64,000 nucleotides of DNA from Verrucomicrobiaceae bacterium (GTDB lineage: Bacteria; Verrucomicrobiota; Verrucomicrobiia; Verrucomicrobiales; Verrucomicrobiaceae). Positions 1-8,931 of the stretch are shown piece by piece (position 1 is the first letter of the stretch; each line of letters opens with the position of its first letter). The position numbers and the translations under genes were made by a program. The DNA lies in the NCBI GenBank assembly GCA_016795485.1, contig JAEUHM010000050.1, positions 51,168-115,167 of the forward strand, read 5' to 3'. The notes beneath the pieces were generated by a model, which saw only the letters and a list, made by a program, of their open reading frames with translations, was not told the DNA's origin and ran no database searches.

Positions 1-249
1 CCGCTCTCCTGGAGTCATGTCGTCTTGTGGTTGCTGAATCGGCGCGAGATCAGGCAAGGGTTCCTGAAAACCAGGAGGCATCGGGGCAGGCAGCAAAGGC
101 TTCCCATCTGGGCCCACGCCTGGAAGAGGGCCGAAGTCAAACAGGGGGTTCTCTGGTTGCATCGGTCCTGGCTGTGGCAGGGGAGGCTGCGGCACCTGGG
201 ATTGAAGAGCACAGATGGCGACAGACAGGAACAGAACAGAGATGCGCAT
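1..249 (-). CDS. Proline-rich secreted protein, cut by window edge
   Basis: The reading frame is open from the start codon to the left edge, so only the N-terminal part (about 83 residues) is present. From ATG 249 it begins MRISVLFLSVAICALQ, a good signal peptide, and continues with a proline/glutamine-rich segment full of PxP motifs (LPGVGPDGKPLLPAP). Two further in-frame ATGs at 264 and 261 are possible starts; 249 gives the most typical signal peptide. It is divergent from the outer-membrane protein gene at 357 and shares its upstream region. No family is recognised. It is probably a periplasmic or cell-surface protein. Confidence 0.6.
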   Translation of the reverse strand, partial: MRISVLFLSVAICALQSQVPQPPLPQPGPMQPENPLFDFGPLPGVGPDGKPLLPAPMPPGFQEPLPDLAPIQQPQDDMTPGER

Positions 250-293
250 TGGGATGACCATCATTGTTTTTGTCACACAAGCACCCGGATTAC

Positions 294-311
294 TGTGACA
301 GAACTTTCACA
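294..311 (+). promoter_or_regulatory. Pho-box-like direct repeat, site A
   Basis: TGTGACA-GAAC-TTTCACA: two 7-bp half-sites with a 4-bp spacer, the same geometry as the PhoB box. It lies between divergent genes (start 249 minus, start 357 plus). A lone TGTCACA sits at 271-277. It matches sites at 5667, 13125 and 19694. Binding by the PhoB-type regulator encoded at 18890-19600 is inferred. Confidence 0.35.
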
Positions 312-356
312 TTGGGTCTCTTGCTGCCCTTCTGTCTGCTGCTGAAGTGCGGCGTC

Positions 357-1178
357 GTGATCTCTGCCCGAGCCATTTTCCTTTTTATCTGTCTGTCGCT
401 TCCTGCGGCAGCTGAAATCGAACTCAAATCACTCTCCAGCGTGAAGGAGGGGGAGGGAACCAAGCGCAAGTATGGGCCATACGTTGGCTTCTTCCATGGG
501 GGCACCGACAGTCAGAGCGGAAAGCTTACTGTTGGAGGTTTGGGCTATGATTTGATGGACTTCGACAACGGGAGCACCTTCGGGATCGAAGTGGGAAAAA
601 GCTGGAGAAGCAAGCGCTGGCCGCTTCAGGCATCGGTTGAGTTCGAGGGCAGTTTTTATTCAGGTGAACTAGGCGGAAAAGCCTCTGAGGCAGATGTGGC
701 ACGAATGTATGACAACGGCCTACACAGCTTCAAAACAGACATGAACGCCGTATTCTTCATGGTCAACGGCTCGGTGGCGTTGGACTTGTATCGCTACCGT
801 GCGCGGCTGGGTCAATTCATTAGCGGGCTTCGTCCGTATGTTGGTGGCGGGATCGGCGGCGGGCAGCTTTGGTTCCGCAATACGGTCACCACATCAAAAG
901 CGCAGTCGCTGGCGCCAAAAACAGAGGTGGTGCCATCCGCCTTGGGAACGCCAACGGGTAGCGCCCCTGCAACCTCGACGGTGGCAACCTCTACTTCGTT
1001 TCCGTTCGCGATGGATGACTTCGTCAATGCTTGGCAATGGTACGCTGGCATCGAGTACTCGTGGAAGGACAAGTATTCGTTCTACGCCGAGTATCGGGAG
1101 TTCCATCTTGGAGACATGGACGAACTCGAGGAGTTCTTCACCAAAGGATACGCACTTGGCTTTCGCTATCGCTACTAA
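357..1178 (+). CDS. Outer-membrane beta-barrel protein (porin-like)
   Basis: A 273-residue protein with an N-terminal signal peptide (ISARAIFLFICLSLPAAA) and alternating aromatic/polar strands such as YVGFFHGG, RPYVGGGIGG and YSFYAEYREF. It ends in YALGFRYRY; the aromatic C-terminus is typical of barrels folded by the BAM complex. The frame can be opened from TTG 264, but GTG 357 is chosen because the signal peptide follows it directly and a GAAG purine run precedes it. A Ser/Thr/Pro-rich loop occupies about residues 180-220. It heads a run of co-directional envelope genes to 5122. The barrel class is clear; the substrate is unknown. Confidence 0.75.
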   Translation: MISARAIFLFICLSLPAAAEIELKSLSSVKEGEGTKRKYGPYVGFFHGGTDSQSGKLTVGGLGYDLMDFDNGSTFGIEVGKSWRSKRWPLQASVEFEGSFYSGELGGKASEADVARMYDNGLHSFKTDMNAVFFMVNGSVALDLYRYRARLGQFISGLRPYVGGGIGGGQLWFRNTVTTSKAQSLAPKTEVVPSALGTPTGSAPATSTVATSTSFPFAMDDFVNAWQWYAGIEYSWKDKYSFYAEYREFHLGDMDELEEFFTKGYALGFRYRY

Positions 1179-1199
1179 CCTCAACACTTTTCTGTACAC

Positions 1200-1892
1200 A
1201 TGAAACGACTCGCTATTACCACCGCACTGGCATTTGCCTTGGGAACTGTGGCCCCAGCCGCAGAAGTCTATTTTGATACTGTAAGCACGGCAAAAGCCAC
1301 TCGGCTCCATGGTTCATACATCAGTGCCTATGCAGGCGGGAGCCGGATTGGTGGTGTTTCGACCGGGAAGAATCTCCGGGGACATTCATTGAACAATGCC
1401 ACTGGCTGGAATGCCGGTGTTCGCTTCGGGTACAGCTTTGATACGCCAGTGGCGTTGCGTCCGGCACTTGAGTTGGATTTGGGCTACCTCAGCAACGATG
1501 TCAGCTTGCGCAAAAGCGCCGACACTCGCTACAAAGGTGGCCTCCAGAGTGTCTATGCCTTTGGAAATGTTCTTCTGGCGCTCGACTTGGAGAACACAGG
1601 TGCCTCGGACTTCTGGAGCAAGCTGAAGCCATATGTGGGCGCGGGTGCAGGCCTCGCCTATGCGCGGGTTCGACATCTGGACTATGTCAAAGACGGCCGC
1701 CGCGTGGATGACGAGGATGGCGGTCAGATATCTTTTGGTTACCAAGTCTTTGCCGGTCTCGAGTATGAGTTCACAGACCAGTTTTCGATCTACGGCGAAT
1801 ACAAGTATCTTAGCCTTTACGATCTTGGGGGTGGAGATGTCCAAGGGGCAGACTTCTCACAGTATCTTGTGGGCATGAAGTTCCAGTATTAA
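1200..1892 (+). CDS. Outer-membrane beta-barrel protein
   Basis: A 230-residue protein with signal peptide MKRLAITTALAFALGTVAPAA. The mature part has Gly/aromatic beta-strand patterns (SYISAYAGGSRIGG, GWNAGVRFGYSF, YVGAGAGLAYARV, YEFTDQFSIYGEYKYL). It ends in LVGMKFQY, a terminal Tyr as in OmpA/OmpX-type eight-stranded barrels. It begins 21 bp after the preceding barrel gene, so the two are probably co-transcribed and may be distant paralogues; both end with a YxEYxxxxLxDL-like penultimate strand. Specific function unknown. Confidence 0.75.
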   Translation: MKRLAITTALAFALGTVAPAAEVYFDTVSTAKATRLHGSYISAYAGGSRIGGVSTGKNLRGHSLNNATGWNAGVRFGYSFDTPVALRPALELDLGYLSNDVSLRKSADTRYKGGLQSVYAFGNVLLALDLENTGASDFWSKLKPYVGAGAGLAYARVRHLDYVKDGRRVDDEDGGQISFGYQVFAGLEYEFTDQFSIYGEYKYLSLYDLGGGDVQGADFSQYLVGMKFQY

Positions 1893-1913
1893 CAAGCAAC
1901 CGCTGTTTCTGCC

Positions 1914-2387
1914 ATGTCACGTACGGCTTCTCTTGCCCTAGCCTTCTGTATCACGCTGCTTTCCGCCTGCCAGACCTACACAACGCGCCGAGTTGTGTTC
2001 AACAACCACCCTGTCGCTCTTTATGTCGTCAGTAAGGTGATCGACGAGGAAAAGATCGAATACGGGGTAAAGTTTCGCAACATTGGCCAGGAGGTCATGA
2101 GTTTTGACTACACCATCTCGGACGAAGCCGGCGTGCCGCACGTGGATTCGCAGGGACCTAACTCTGGATTGGTGGAAAACTTGTACCCTGGAGTAGAGGT
2201 TGAGGTGCCAAACCCAACCAAGCGAATGACTGTTTACGCTACCATCGGGACTGTGACATACGGAAAGCAAACGAAGCAATCCATCAATACCATCTATAAG
2301 CCAGATAGCGTCTTTGGCAGTGCACAAAGCGAAGTTCCAGAGAGTCTTTTGCCTCAGCCACCGCCGCCGCCATCAGTCACTCAGTGA
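1914..2387 (+). CDS. Lipoprotein, YcfL-like (tentative)
   Basis: A 157-residue lipoprotein. The signal peptide ends in the lipobox LLSAC (Cys19), so the mature protein should be lipid-anchored in the envelope. A single beta-rich domain follows (residues 25-125, NNHPVALYVVSKVID...YGVKFRNIGQEVMSFDYTI), then a proline-rich C-terminus (PQPPPPPS). The fold pattern recalls YcfL/DUF1425 lipoproteins, which sit beside LpoB-type envelope genes, but the match is not certain. It is 21 bp downstream of the barrel gene and its stop overlaps an upstream GTG of the next frame, so an operon is likely. Confidence 0.65.
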   Translation: MSRTASLALAFCITLLSACQTYTTRRVVFNNHPVALYVVSKVIDEEKIEYGVKFRNIGQEVMSFDYTISDEAGVPHVDSQGPNSGLVENLYPGVEVEVPNPTKRMTVYATIGTVTYGKQTKQSINTIYKPDSVFGSAQSEVPESLLPQPPPPPSVTQ

Positions 2388-2395
2388 CGCATGCA

Positions 2396-3430
2396 ATGAC
2401 CGTGAAGATTTGGCTACCTCTGCTTTCACTGCTCGCGGCATCCACGACGTATGCTCTGACTGGGGCAGAGAGGTTGATCTTGGAACAAGAGCGACGAGCA
2501 GCCGAGCTTTTCGCTAAAGCACAACGGTACAATTTACGTGGAGCACCTGGCGATGCGGTCGAGACTCTAGATGCGCTCGTCAAAAACTATCCGAAGTCTC
2601 GTTGGGCGGGTGCGGCACAGTGGGAGAAAGCCAGTTTGTACGCGGACAATCACGAGCATGCGGATGCTTTTGATGCGTGCCAGTTGCTCATTGATCATTT
2701 TCCAGCCTACTACGAGGCGGCACTAAATCTTCAGTATGACCTGACGAAGCGCGTGCTTGCTCGTTACGAAGACCTTGCGCGTCACCCTGACTCCACCAAA
2801 CCGCGCTCGCTGGAGAAAAAGCAAACGTTGTCTGAAATGCTCCGTGCTATCATTCGCAATGGTCCCCATTATGATAGAGTGGCTGAGGCACAGTATTTAC
2901 TTGGCGTAGCTCTTGAGAAGGAAGGGAAGTCGGAGGAGGCGCGTTTACAACATGAGAGCTTCTCCGAGAGGCATGCTAAGCACGAGCTTGCTGACGATGC
3001 AGCCTATCAGATCGCTTATATTGACTACAAGGCGTGGAAGCGAATGAAGGGGGACGCGCCGCAGGCTAGGAGGCGAGCGGAGATGTCACTGCTCTATTTT
3101 CTATCACGCTTTCCAGAGAGTGCCAAAGCCGCACAGGCGAATGGAAGCCTCATTGAGATTCAGAACGCTGAGATGCGTGAACTTCAGCGCCTAGCAGAGT
3201 TCTACGAGAATCAAGGCAGAGAAAAGGCCGCAGCGATCTACTATCGTTCTCTTGTACAACGGTTTCCAGATGCCATCGCTCTTCCGGGCCTATCGGAGAA
3301 GCTGGCGGCATGGACAGAACGGTATCCTGAACTAACCCCTTCACCGGAAGTAGCCCCCACTGAAGAAGTAGGGCTAGCTCTTCCTCCATACGATCCCATC
3401 AAGTATCCAGTGATGGCCAAACCGGAATGA
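2396..3430 (+). CDS. Secreted TPR protein (BamD/YbgF-like)
   Basis: A 344-residue protein with signal peptide MTVKIWLPLLSLLAASTTYA. The rest is alpha-helical repeats of TPR type; modules such as GAPGDAVETLDALVKNYPKSRWAGAAQWEKASLY and LLGVALEKEGKSEEARLQHESF recall the YbgF/CpoB and BamD families that organise outer-membrane assembly or the Tol-Pal system. ATG 2396 is preferred over GTG 2384, which overlaps the preceding stop, because the signal peptide starts there. The C-terminus is proline-rich (PYDPIKYPVMAKPE). It probably acts in the periplasm with the neighbouring barrels and lipoproteins. Confidence 0.65.
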   Translation: MTVKIWLPLLSLLAASTTYALTGAERLILEQERRAAELFAKAQRYNLRGAPGDAVETLDALVKNYPKSRWAGAAQWEKASLYADNHEHADAFDACQLLIDHFPAYYEAALNLQYDLTKRVLARYEDLARHPDSTKPRSLEKKQTLSEMLRAIIRNGPHYDRVAEAQYLLGVALEKEGKSEEARLQHESFSERHAKHELADDAAYQIAYIDYKAWKRMKGDAPQARRRAEMSLLYFLSRFPESAKAAQANGSLIEIQNAEMRELQRLAEFYENQGREKAAAIYYRSLVQRFPDAIALPGLSEKLAAWTERYPELTPSPEVAPTEEVGLALPPYDPIKYPVMAKPE

Positions 3431-3521
3431 AGTGTGTGACCGGATCGTAACTCGGCAAGTCTTGAGTGAGTCTGGCAAAACGAATAAGGCAACGGGGCTT
3501 TACCATCAGAACCACCGCCGT

Positions 3522-4277
3522 ATGAAAAACATCCTTGTCCTCTTTCTTGCTAGTGCATTGAACTCCATACCCGTATTTGCACAGAATCAGATCGCTATCT
3601 TCAAGCGTGCAGAAACTGTTGCTGGAACTTACCAGGCAGAGCAGCTAAATCCGGCTCAAGGATTGGCGCCCGCAAAAACCACTGTTAAACTGGAGGCGTT
3701 TGAGATCATTGATCTCACGGCGAAACAAAGAATCGTCGTGACCAAAGACATGGTTGGCAAAAAGTATACGGTTGGCGCCATCCAAAACACGATTGGTTAC
3801 TCGGTGCTCCCTCTCCGCACAGCCGGGACTTCGTTGTGGTATCGTGGCAGCGGCCAGTCCGCTCAAGCTGAGGCAGATTACGGTTCAGGAACGGTCCCTG
3901 GTTTCGACTACTTCCCCGATGCAACTGCAACCTCTCCCGCTGGAGACGGGATACCTGATTACTTCTCTACTTGGCATTATGTGCAGGCCGAAGCGGGGAA
4001 AGCGGGACCCGTGAAGATTGGCACTTTGATCCTCAATGTTCCGACGACCATAAGCATCGCTGGCGATGTGGCAGAACAGTACGAAGACCAGGGCTTTGGA
4101 GAGCGTGGTGTGGCTGGGAGTACGATTAAGGGAACAGTGACATTTGACAAAGGCCTCACCACCAAGGTTAACACTGGAACGCCTCAGGTTGGATTTTCGC
4201 TCGGAACGATGACCTACGGGCTTAAGCTCGTCCGGGATGCTCTGGCAGCCACCGGCTTCACCGAACTTGTTCCTTGA
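3522..4277 (+). CDS. Secreted protein of unknown family
   Basis: A 251-residue protein starting MKNILVLFLASALNSIPVFAQ, a clear signal peptide. The frame can be opened from 3432, but the extra N-terminus lacks any sensible feature, so ATG 3522 is used. The mature part is Gly/Thr/Ser-rich and beta-prone, and has GDGIPDYFSTWHY, an Asp/Gly segment reminiscent of a calcium loop. In general style it resembles the TIGR02597-like secreted protein at 5836. It overlaps or abuts the next gene (TTG 4274 overlaps its stop). No family assigned. Confidence 0.6.
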   Translation: MKNILVLFLASALNSIPVFAQNQIAIFKRAETVAGTYQAEQLNPAQGLAPAKTTVKLEAFEIIDLTAKQRIVVTKDMVGKKYTVGAIQNTIGYSVLPLRTAGTSLWYRGSGQSAQAEADYGSGTVPGFDYFPDATATSPAGDGIPDYFSTWHYVQAEAGKAGPVKIGTLILNVPTTISIAGDVAEQYEDQGFGERGVAGSTIKGTVTFDKGLTTKVNTGTPQVGFSLGTMTYGLKLVRDALAATGFTELVP

Positions 4278-4282
4278 TCGGC

Positions 4283-5122
4283 GTGAGGCCAGTTGCGTTA
4301 CCACTGCTGCTCATGCTTGCAGGCTGTGGTAAGCCTGAAAATACACCTGCGCCCGTTGCTCCGTCCGTTGTGACCTACGAGCGCGGGCGTATGAGTGTAC
4401 CGGCGGTTGCCGGAAGTCCATCCCGGAACTTTAGCGTGCCAAGTCCGGCTGAGAAGGCAGTCGCAAGACAGCTCTGCGATCAACTCAAACAAAACCTTCC
4501 GGTAAACCGTGTGCAGGAACTACTTTCGGATGCGCGCACTCTCGAGTCGCCCGCGCTTCTCGATGTCGCGTCACAGGTGCTTACTCATACAGATCCTGAG
4601 GCGCGCATTTTGGGTCTCACTCTCGTGGAGGGTTTTGACTCACCGGACATCGTATCACTCGTAAATCGTGCCATGAAAGACGCTAATGATGATGTGCGAA
4701 TCGAAGCCATGGAAGTCGCTCAACATGTCACCGATGCGTCAGTCTATCCTCTCTTACTGGCGGCTATGGAAGATAGCAATCTGAGTGTGCGCCAGCTTGC
4801 TTTGCAAACGGCGACGAGCAGGCCGGATGAGATCAAGAGCCAAGCGATTGTTAGGGCTGCCACGTCGACTTTTGAAGACATGGCCAACGCTGGATTGGCT
4901 CATCTTGAGGCCAGACCTTCCAAAATGTCTATCTCACTGGCGATGAGAGCGCTAGACCACACGCACCAATCTGTGCGGCAGCAAGCCCACGAGCTTCTTT
5001 TTCTGACAACCCACCAGAGTTTCAGATCTCATGCCGATGCACAGGCTTGGTGGACCCGGAACCAGGATGCATTCGATGAAGATTTGGTCATCATCGATCC
5101 AGAGAGATTCATTCGCCGCTAA
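4283..5122 (+). CDS. HEAT-repeat lipoprotein
   Basis: A 279-residue protein whose signal peptide ends in the lipobox LAGC (GTG start, VRPVALPLLLMLAGCGK). From about residue 70 it is built of paired helices of HEAT type (ASQVLTHTDPEARILGLTLVEGF, VNRAMKDANDDVRIEAMEVAQHV, LLAAMEDSNLSVRQLALQTAT). A TTG at 4274, overlapping the previous stop, is an alternative start. HEAT lipoproteins usually act as scaffolds for protein contacts. It is the last gene of the plus-strand run and abuts the convergent lipoprotein gene (stop at 5123) with no gap. Confidence 0.65.
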   Translation: MRPVALPLLLMLAGCGKPENTPAPVAPSVVTYERGRMSVPAVAGSPSRNFSVPSPAEKAVARQLCDQLKQNLPVNRVQELLSDARTLESPALLDVASQVLTHTDPEARILGLTLVEGFDSPDIVSLVNRAMKDANDDVRIEAMEVAQHVTDASVYPLLLAAMEDSNLSVRQLALQTATSRPDEIKSQAIVRAATSTFEDMANAGLAHLEARPSKMSISLAMRALDHTHQSVRQQAHELLFLTTHQSFRSHADAQAWWTRNQDAFDEDLVIIDPERFIRR

Positions 5123-5608
5123 CTACTTCTGTGGAAGTGGTGTAGTCTGGAGACCGAGCGGCACGTCCCTTCCTGCTCTGAATGAGAGTCCGCTGAGCGA
5201 ATCAAAGTAGCGCGCGTCAAAAGCAAAAGGGACGGTGTGGATGCAGTCCTTTCGAGTTCCGTGTAGGTGCAACACTTGACCGCCATCAGAGTTTGGGAGC
5301 TTGAACAATCCGTTGCCATCTCTACCGAAGGCATACGTGAACAAATGAAGACGGGAGCGCCTGGGCGGAGTGGTGTCTTCGTAACTGGTTACCTCCATGA
5401 GACCTGTGCCATCCTTGTTGAAGCTTATCAAAGAGCCCTTCTTGATCACCCAGCCATCGGAGCGCCAATCCGCATCCAGAGCGAAGGTCTTTGCCAACTC
5501 TGTTTTGTTAATGAGACGGGGCGCAACTTCTGACATCTCGGGTGGGCCCGGATGATGGGCGCAGGATGCCAGGCAAAGAAGAGGGGCGAGGACGCGGAAG
5601 AGTTTCAT
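5123..5608 (-). CDS. Lipoprotein of unknown family
   Basis: A 161-residue protein with a signal peptide ending in LASC (Cys16), hence a predicted lipoprotein. The mature domain is mixed alpha/beta with a WRSDGWVIKKGSLISFNKDGTGLMEV segment resembling the lipocalin-like 'background value plus effect' domains seen in small secreted proteins. It lies convergent to 4283-5122 with adjacent stop codons and divergent from the gene at 5836, sharing the upstream region that holds Pho-box-like site B. No specific function can be given. Confidence 0.6.
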   Translation of the reverse strand: MKLFRVLAPLLCLASCAHHPGPPEMSEVAPRLINKTELAKTFALDADWRSDGWVIKKGSLISFNKDGTGLMEVTSYEDTTPPRRSRLHLFTYAFGRDGNGLFKLPNSDGGQVLHLHGTRKDCIHTVPFAFDARYFDSLSGLSFRAGRDVPLGLQTTPLPQK

Positions 5609-5666
5609 GAATCGTAAACGATGAGAGGCTTGATCGTCAGAACTGTGGATCAGTCATCTCTTCTAA

Positions 5667-5684
5667 TGTGACACTTCCTTCACA
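5667..5684 (+). promoter_or_regulatory. Pho-box-like direct repeat, site B
   Basis: TGTGACA-CTTC-CTTCACA aligns without gaps to site A at 294 (7+4+7 layout). It sits in the 227-bp divergent gap between the genes starting at 5608 (minus) and 5836 (plus). It is about 150 bp from the plus-strand start and 60 bp from the minus-strand start. Function inferred. Confidence 0.35.
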
Positions 5685-5835
5685 ATGCACACAGGGAGCC
5701 GCTTTCGGGCCCACGTGGCGGTGTTGTAACACGGCAGGCTTTTACACCGAGCGCCGAACAATCTAACGCATCGCCAAGCGGACGAGCACTCATCGTTCGC
5801 AGATTTTCACACCGCAATTACTCACGACTAATCCA

Positions 5836-6906
5836 ATGAAGAACTCCAGCAGACTACTCTGCCTCGTCACCGCACTTGGCACCATTCTTGCCACCAACAG
5901 TGTGCTGCAAGCGCAATTGCCCGTTAGCCTCACCGAGGGCGTGATGGCCATACCGGTGCCGCCCGCCGCTGTCACTCAATTGGGTTTGCCGTTCACCCGC
6001 ACACCTGTGGCTCGCGCAACGATCACCTCTGCCTCTGGACTCGCAATTACGGTGGCAGGAGCTCCGTTCACAGCTGGAGCGCTGATCACGACACCTCATT
6101 CGGCGGTGCTTCTCGGTGGAACGAACGATGGTCTGAGCTACCGCATCACTGCAAACACCACGAATGGTCTCACTCTCGCTACTTCGGTGCCCAGTGGGAT
6201 CACGCCGAATAGCGTAGAAGTGTTGGTCGTCCCAGATTGGACTTTGGGCACGCTCTTTGGCACCACGGGCGCTCAAGTTGGGCAGTTGCTCAATGTTGGT
6301 GCCACGGTTGCCGCCGCAGACAAGGTGGCAGTGGATGACGGTGCCTCAGTCACCGAATACTTTTTCAACTCTGCTGCGGGCGGATGGAGACGTGCTGACG
6401 GAACACTTCCCGCAGTGGACCAGGCTGGAGTAAGGATCGCAAACCAGCGTGGCGTGGTGATCAACCGCATAGCAGGCGGACCCAATGTTGATCTAGTTAT
6501 CAGCGGAAAGGTGCGTAGTGGCACTCAACGAATCGTTACGAGACCCGGAGCAACAGCGATCGTGTCAAATGTCTTCACGAGCACTCTCACTTTGAACAAC
6601 TCCGGGATCAGACTCGCGGTAAGGGCGAATGCCACCCCAAATGGAGCTGACAAAGTCACCATAGAGAATGGTGGAACTGCAACCACCTATTATCTCTCCA
6701 ACAACGGATGGCGACTCGCTGATGGCAGCCCTGGAGATCAAGGGGGCGTGCAGATTCTTCCAGGCAAAGCCGTGAAGATTGAGCGAGGCGGAGCACCGCC
6801 TGTTTATCCCTCCGGTTGGGCCCCAGGACGTCCCAAACGCCACTTCCAACCCGTGACCCCACCTCCCGCGCTTACCTGGAAGGTTCTCCAGCCCTTTGCA
6901 TCGTAA
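5836..6906 (+). CDS. TIGR02597-like secreted protein
   Basis: A 356-residue protein with signal peptide MKNSSRLLCLVTALGTILATNSVLQAQ. The mature protein is beta-rich and contains two related halves: repeats of the form ADKVAVDDGASVTEYFFN and ADKVTIENGGTATTYYLS, each followed by GWRRADG/GWRLADG and DQAGVRI/DQGGVQI. This is the pattern I associate with the TIGR02597 family, which is common in Verrucomicrobiota and often encoded beside a large beta-helix-type secreted protein, as here. The two genes are 35 bp apart. The biochemical role of the family is not established. The upstream region carries Pho-box-like site B. Confidence 0.65.
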   Translation: MKNSSRLLCLVTALGTILATNSVLQAQLPVSLTEGVMAIPVPPAAVTQLGLPFTRTPVARATITSASGLAITVAGAPFTAGALITTPHSAVLLGGTNDGLSYRITANTTNGLTLATSVPSGITPNSVEVLVVPDWTLGTLFGTTGAQVGQLLNVGATVAAADKVAVDDGASVTEYFFNSAAGGWRRADGTLPAVDQAGVRIANQRGVVINRIAGGPNVDLVISGKVRSGTQRIVTRPGATAIVSNVFTSTLTLNNSGIRLAVRANATPNGADKVTIENGGTATTYYLSNNGWRLADGSPGDQGGVQILPGKAVKIERGGAPPVYPSGWAPGRPKRHFQPVTPPPALTWKVLQPFAS

Positions 6907-6941
6907 CAGTTAATCACAGTCAACTCACCGCATCTATTATC

Positions 6942-8864
6942 ATGTGCAAAAAACTATTTTCCCTGATCGCCGCCAGCATCATTGGTTCCAGTGCTGCAAA
7001 CGCAGCTTTCGTCACCGTTGGTAGCGCTTCTGAGAACCGCATCACCACGGACACCCGCTGGACAAGAGACAACGTTTACATCTTATCCCGTGTGATCTTT
7101 GTCACCAACGGTGCAGTCCTTACTATTGAGCCAGGGACGATTGTCCGTGGAGTTCAGGCCGGCGTAACTGGATTCAACGGAATCCCCGCTGAACCAGGAA
7201 CACTCGTCATCGCGCGGGGATCAAAGATTGTTGCTAACGGCACTGTCGATGATCCCATTATCTTTACCTCCATCGACGATCCAAATGTCCCTGGAGGAGC
7301 AGCTACTATTCCATCGACCTGGAGAAACCCACTTGGCGCTGTGCAAACAATCAAGGGGACGACCCGGCACGGGGCGCTGCAATCCAATGACTACACAGGT
7401 GGGGGATTATCTGGGGACAACGTGTTCTCCAAGTTCCAGCGGTGGGGTGGCGTCATTCTTTGTGGTAGGGGCTACGTGGCACAGAACACGCCCAGGGCGG
7501 TCGTTGGAGACGCCAACAGTGATGAGATACCAGATTCATTCACTCTCAAAGACCCCAATGACGCAAGTCTCAGCACCAAGGGCCAGAATCAAGGCACCGG
7601 GGCGGACTACGTCGAAGGACTCTCCACCGAGAACGGTTCGACTGTTCTTAACTCAAGCCTAGCCATCTACGGTGGCACGAATGACGCCGATAATAGCGGA
7701 GTGATGCGCTTCTGCTCACTGCGGTATGGTGGGTACATCGTTCAGGCCGGTTCTTCAGGCAATGAGATCAACGGATTGACCCTCTGCGCTTGCGGTGAGG
7801 GAACGCGAATCGAGTTCATCGAGGTCTTCTGCAACCTAGACGACGGCTTTGAGTGGTTTGGTGGAAAACATGACACCCGTTTTCTTTTCTCGATTGCCAA
7901 TGCGGATGATAGTTTTGACGGCGATGAAGGCTATCGCGGTACAAACCAGTTTTGGACCGCCTATCAGGGCACTGTTAACGGAGTCCGCCGAGGCTACACG
8001 TTCCGTTCTCCGGCGAGCAATACGATTGGACAGGAGCGCCAAGGATCAGACTACAGTTATGACATGCTCATGGAGTGGGATGGCGGCGAGCCTAACAACA
8101 ACGACGTACTTCCCCTGACGCGGTTCAACGTTTTCAATGCCACTTTCATCTCTGGTGAGACCAACAAGAGAGGCGTACATGCTCGTCTTGAAACTCAACT
8201 TGGTTTCTACAACAGCGTGATTGAGAATCCGACCTTTGCGTTCCGCATAGACGACACAACGGTCGGTGGCATCTACGGCACCACGCTAACGATGAACAAC
8301 GTACACGGTTTCCGGGCGGCGAGCACGATCAGCAAGTTTCTCTCCACGCCGGGAGTTGGTGTGACCGAAAACGGAGTCGGGTTTGTCAGTGAGCCCTCTA
8401 GCCAGATTGCTGTTTCGCCTACTGGCACGGGACTCCCGATCAACGAGAGACTCTATGCAAAAGAAGGCGCTGAAATGAGACTCCGAGCGACCGCAGATGC
8501 CCGCAATCAACCAGGTGCTGCGATTACGCCTCCCGCCGGTGACATCTTTGTTCCAGTCAAGCATGCAGGCTCCATGAAAGACAACCATATGCTCGCAGGC
8601 TGGTCCGTTCTGAGCAAAATCGGAGCGCTACCGAGTGGAAACACGCCTCGGGTAGACATCACTATGGGCATCAATGGCTCTGACAACCCGACCGTGACCT
8701 TTAGCGGGCAAAATGGCGTCGACTATGTCATCGAGCGCTCGAGTGATCAGAAAACGTGGATTCCGATCGGAGTTGTTGCGGGGACCGGTGCGGCAGTAAC
8801 CACCGCTGATGCGACCACCACTCTTGGATCATCACCGCTCTTCTACCGGGCATACGCTCTGTAA
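6942..8864 (+). CDS. Large secreted protein, parallel beta-helix-like
   Basis: A 640-residue protein; ATG 6942 gives the signal peptide MCKKLFSLIAASIIGSSAANA. The mature sequence follows a pattern known from many Bacteroidota/Verrucomicrobiota secreted proteins: LTIEPGTIVRG, LVIARGSKIVANG, WGGVILCG, ADNSGVMRFCSLRYGG, EINGLTLCACG, EWFGGKHDTR and DDSFDGDEGYRG. Each turn suggests a right-handed beta-helix core. A separate domain of about 80 residues ends the protein (VTFSGQNGVDYVIERSSDQKTWIPI). No sorting signal of PEP-CTERM or type IX kind is evident. It is probably co-transcribed with the TIGR02597-like gene. Substrate unknown. Confidence 0.65.
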   Translation: MCKKLFSLIAASIIGSSAANAAFVTVGSASENRITTDTRWTRDNVYILSRVIFVTNGAVLTIEPGTIVRGVQAGVTGFNGIPAEPGTLVIARGSKIVANGTVDDPIIFTSIDDPNVPGGAATIPSTWRNPLGAVQTIKGTTRHGALQSNDYTGGGLSGDNVFSKFQRWGGVILCGRGYVAQNTPRAVVGDANSDEIPDSFTLKDPNDASLSTKGQNQGTGADYVEGLSTENGSTVLNSSLAIYGGTNDADNSGVMRFCSLRYGGYIVQAGSSGNEINGLTLCACGEGTRIEFIEVFCNLDDGFEWFGGKHDTRFLFSIANADDSFDGDEGYRGTNQFWTAYQGTVNGVRRGYTFRSPASNTIGQERQGSDYSYDMLMEWDGGEPNNNDVLPLTRFNVFNATFISGETNKRGVHARLETQLGFYNSVIENPTFAFRIDDTTVGGIYGTTLTMNNVHGFRAASTISKFLSTPGVGVTENGVGFVSEPSSQIAVSPTGTGLPINERLYAKEGAEMRLRATADARNQPGAAITPPAGDIFVPVKHAGSMKDNHMLAGWSVLSKIGALPSGNTPRVDITMGINGSDNPTVTFSGQNGVDYVIERSSDQKTWIPIGVVAGTGAAVTTADATTTLGSSPLFYRAYAL

Positions 8865-8892
8865 TCCTTCCTTACTCTAGAAACACTTAAGC

Positions 8893-8923
8893 GCGGGAGG
8901 CGGAGCATGGCTCTGCCTCCCGC
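8893..8923 (+). terminator. Strong hairpin between 6942 and 8932 genes
   Basis: Inverted repeat GCGGGAGGCGGAGC / GCTCTGCCTCCCGC: a 14-bp stem with one G-U pair and a 3-nt loop, 28 bp after the stop at 8864. No T-run follows, so it may attenuate or stabilise the mRNA rather than terminate. Confidence 0.5.
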
Positions 8924-8931
8924 AGTTCGTC

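Noticed and set aside
5725..5745. Further Pho-box half-sites (TGTAACA and TTTTACA) downstream of site B
   Set aside because: The spacing is 14 bp rather than 11, so it does not fit the 7+4+7 layout.
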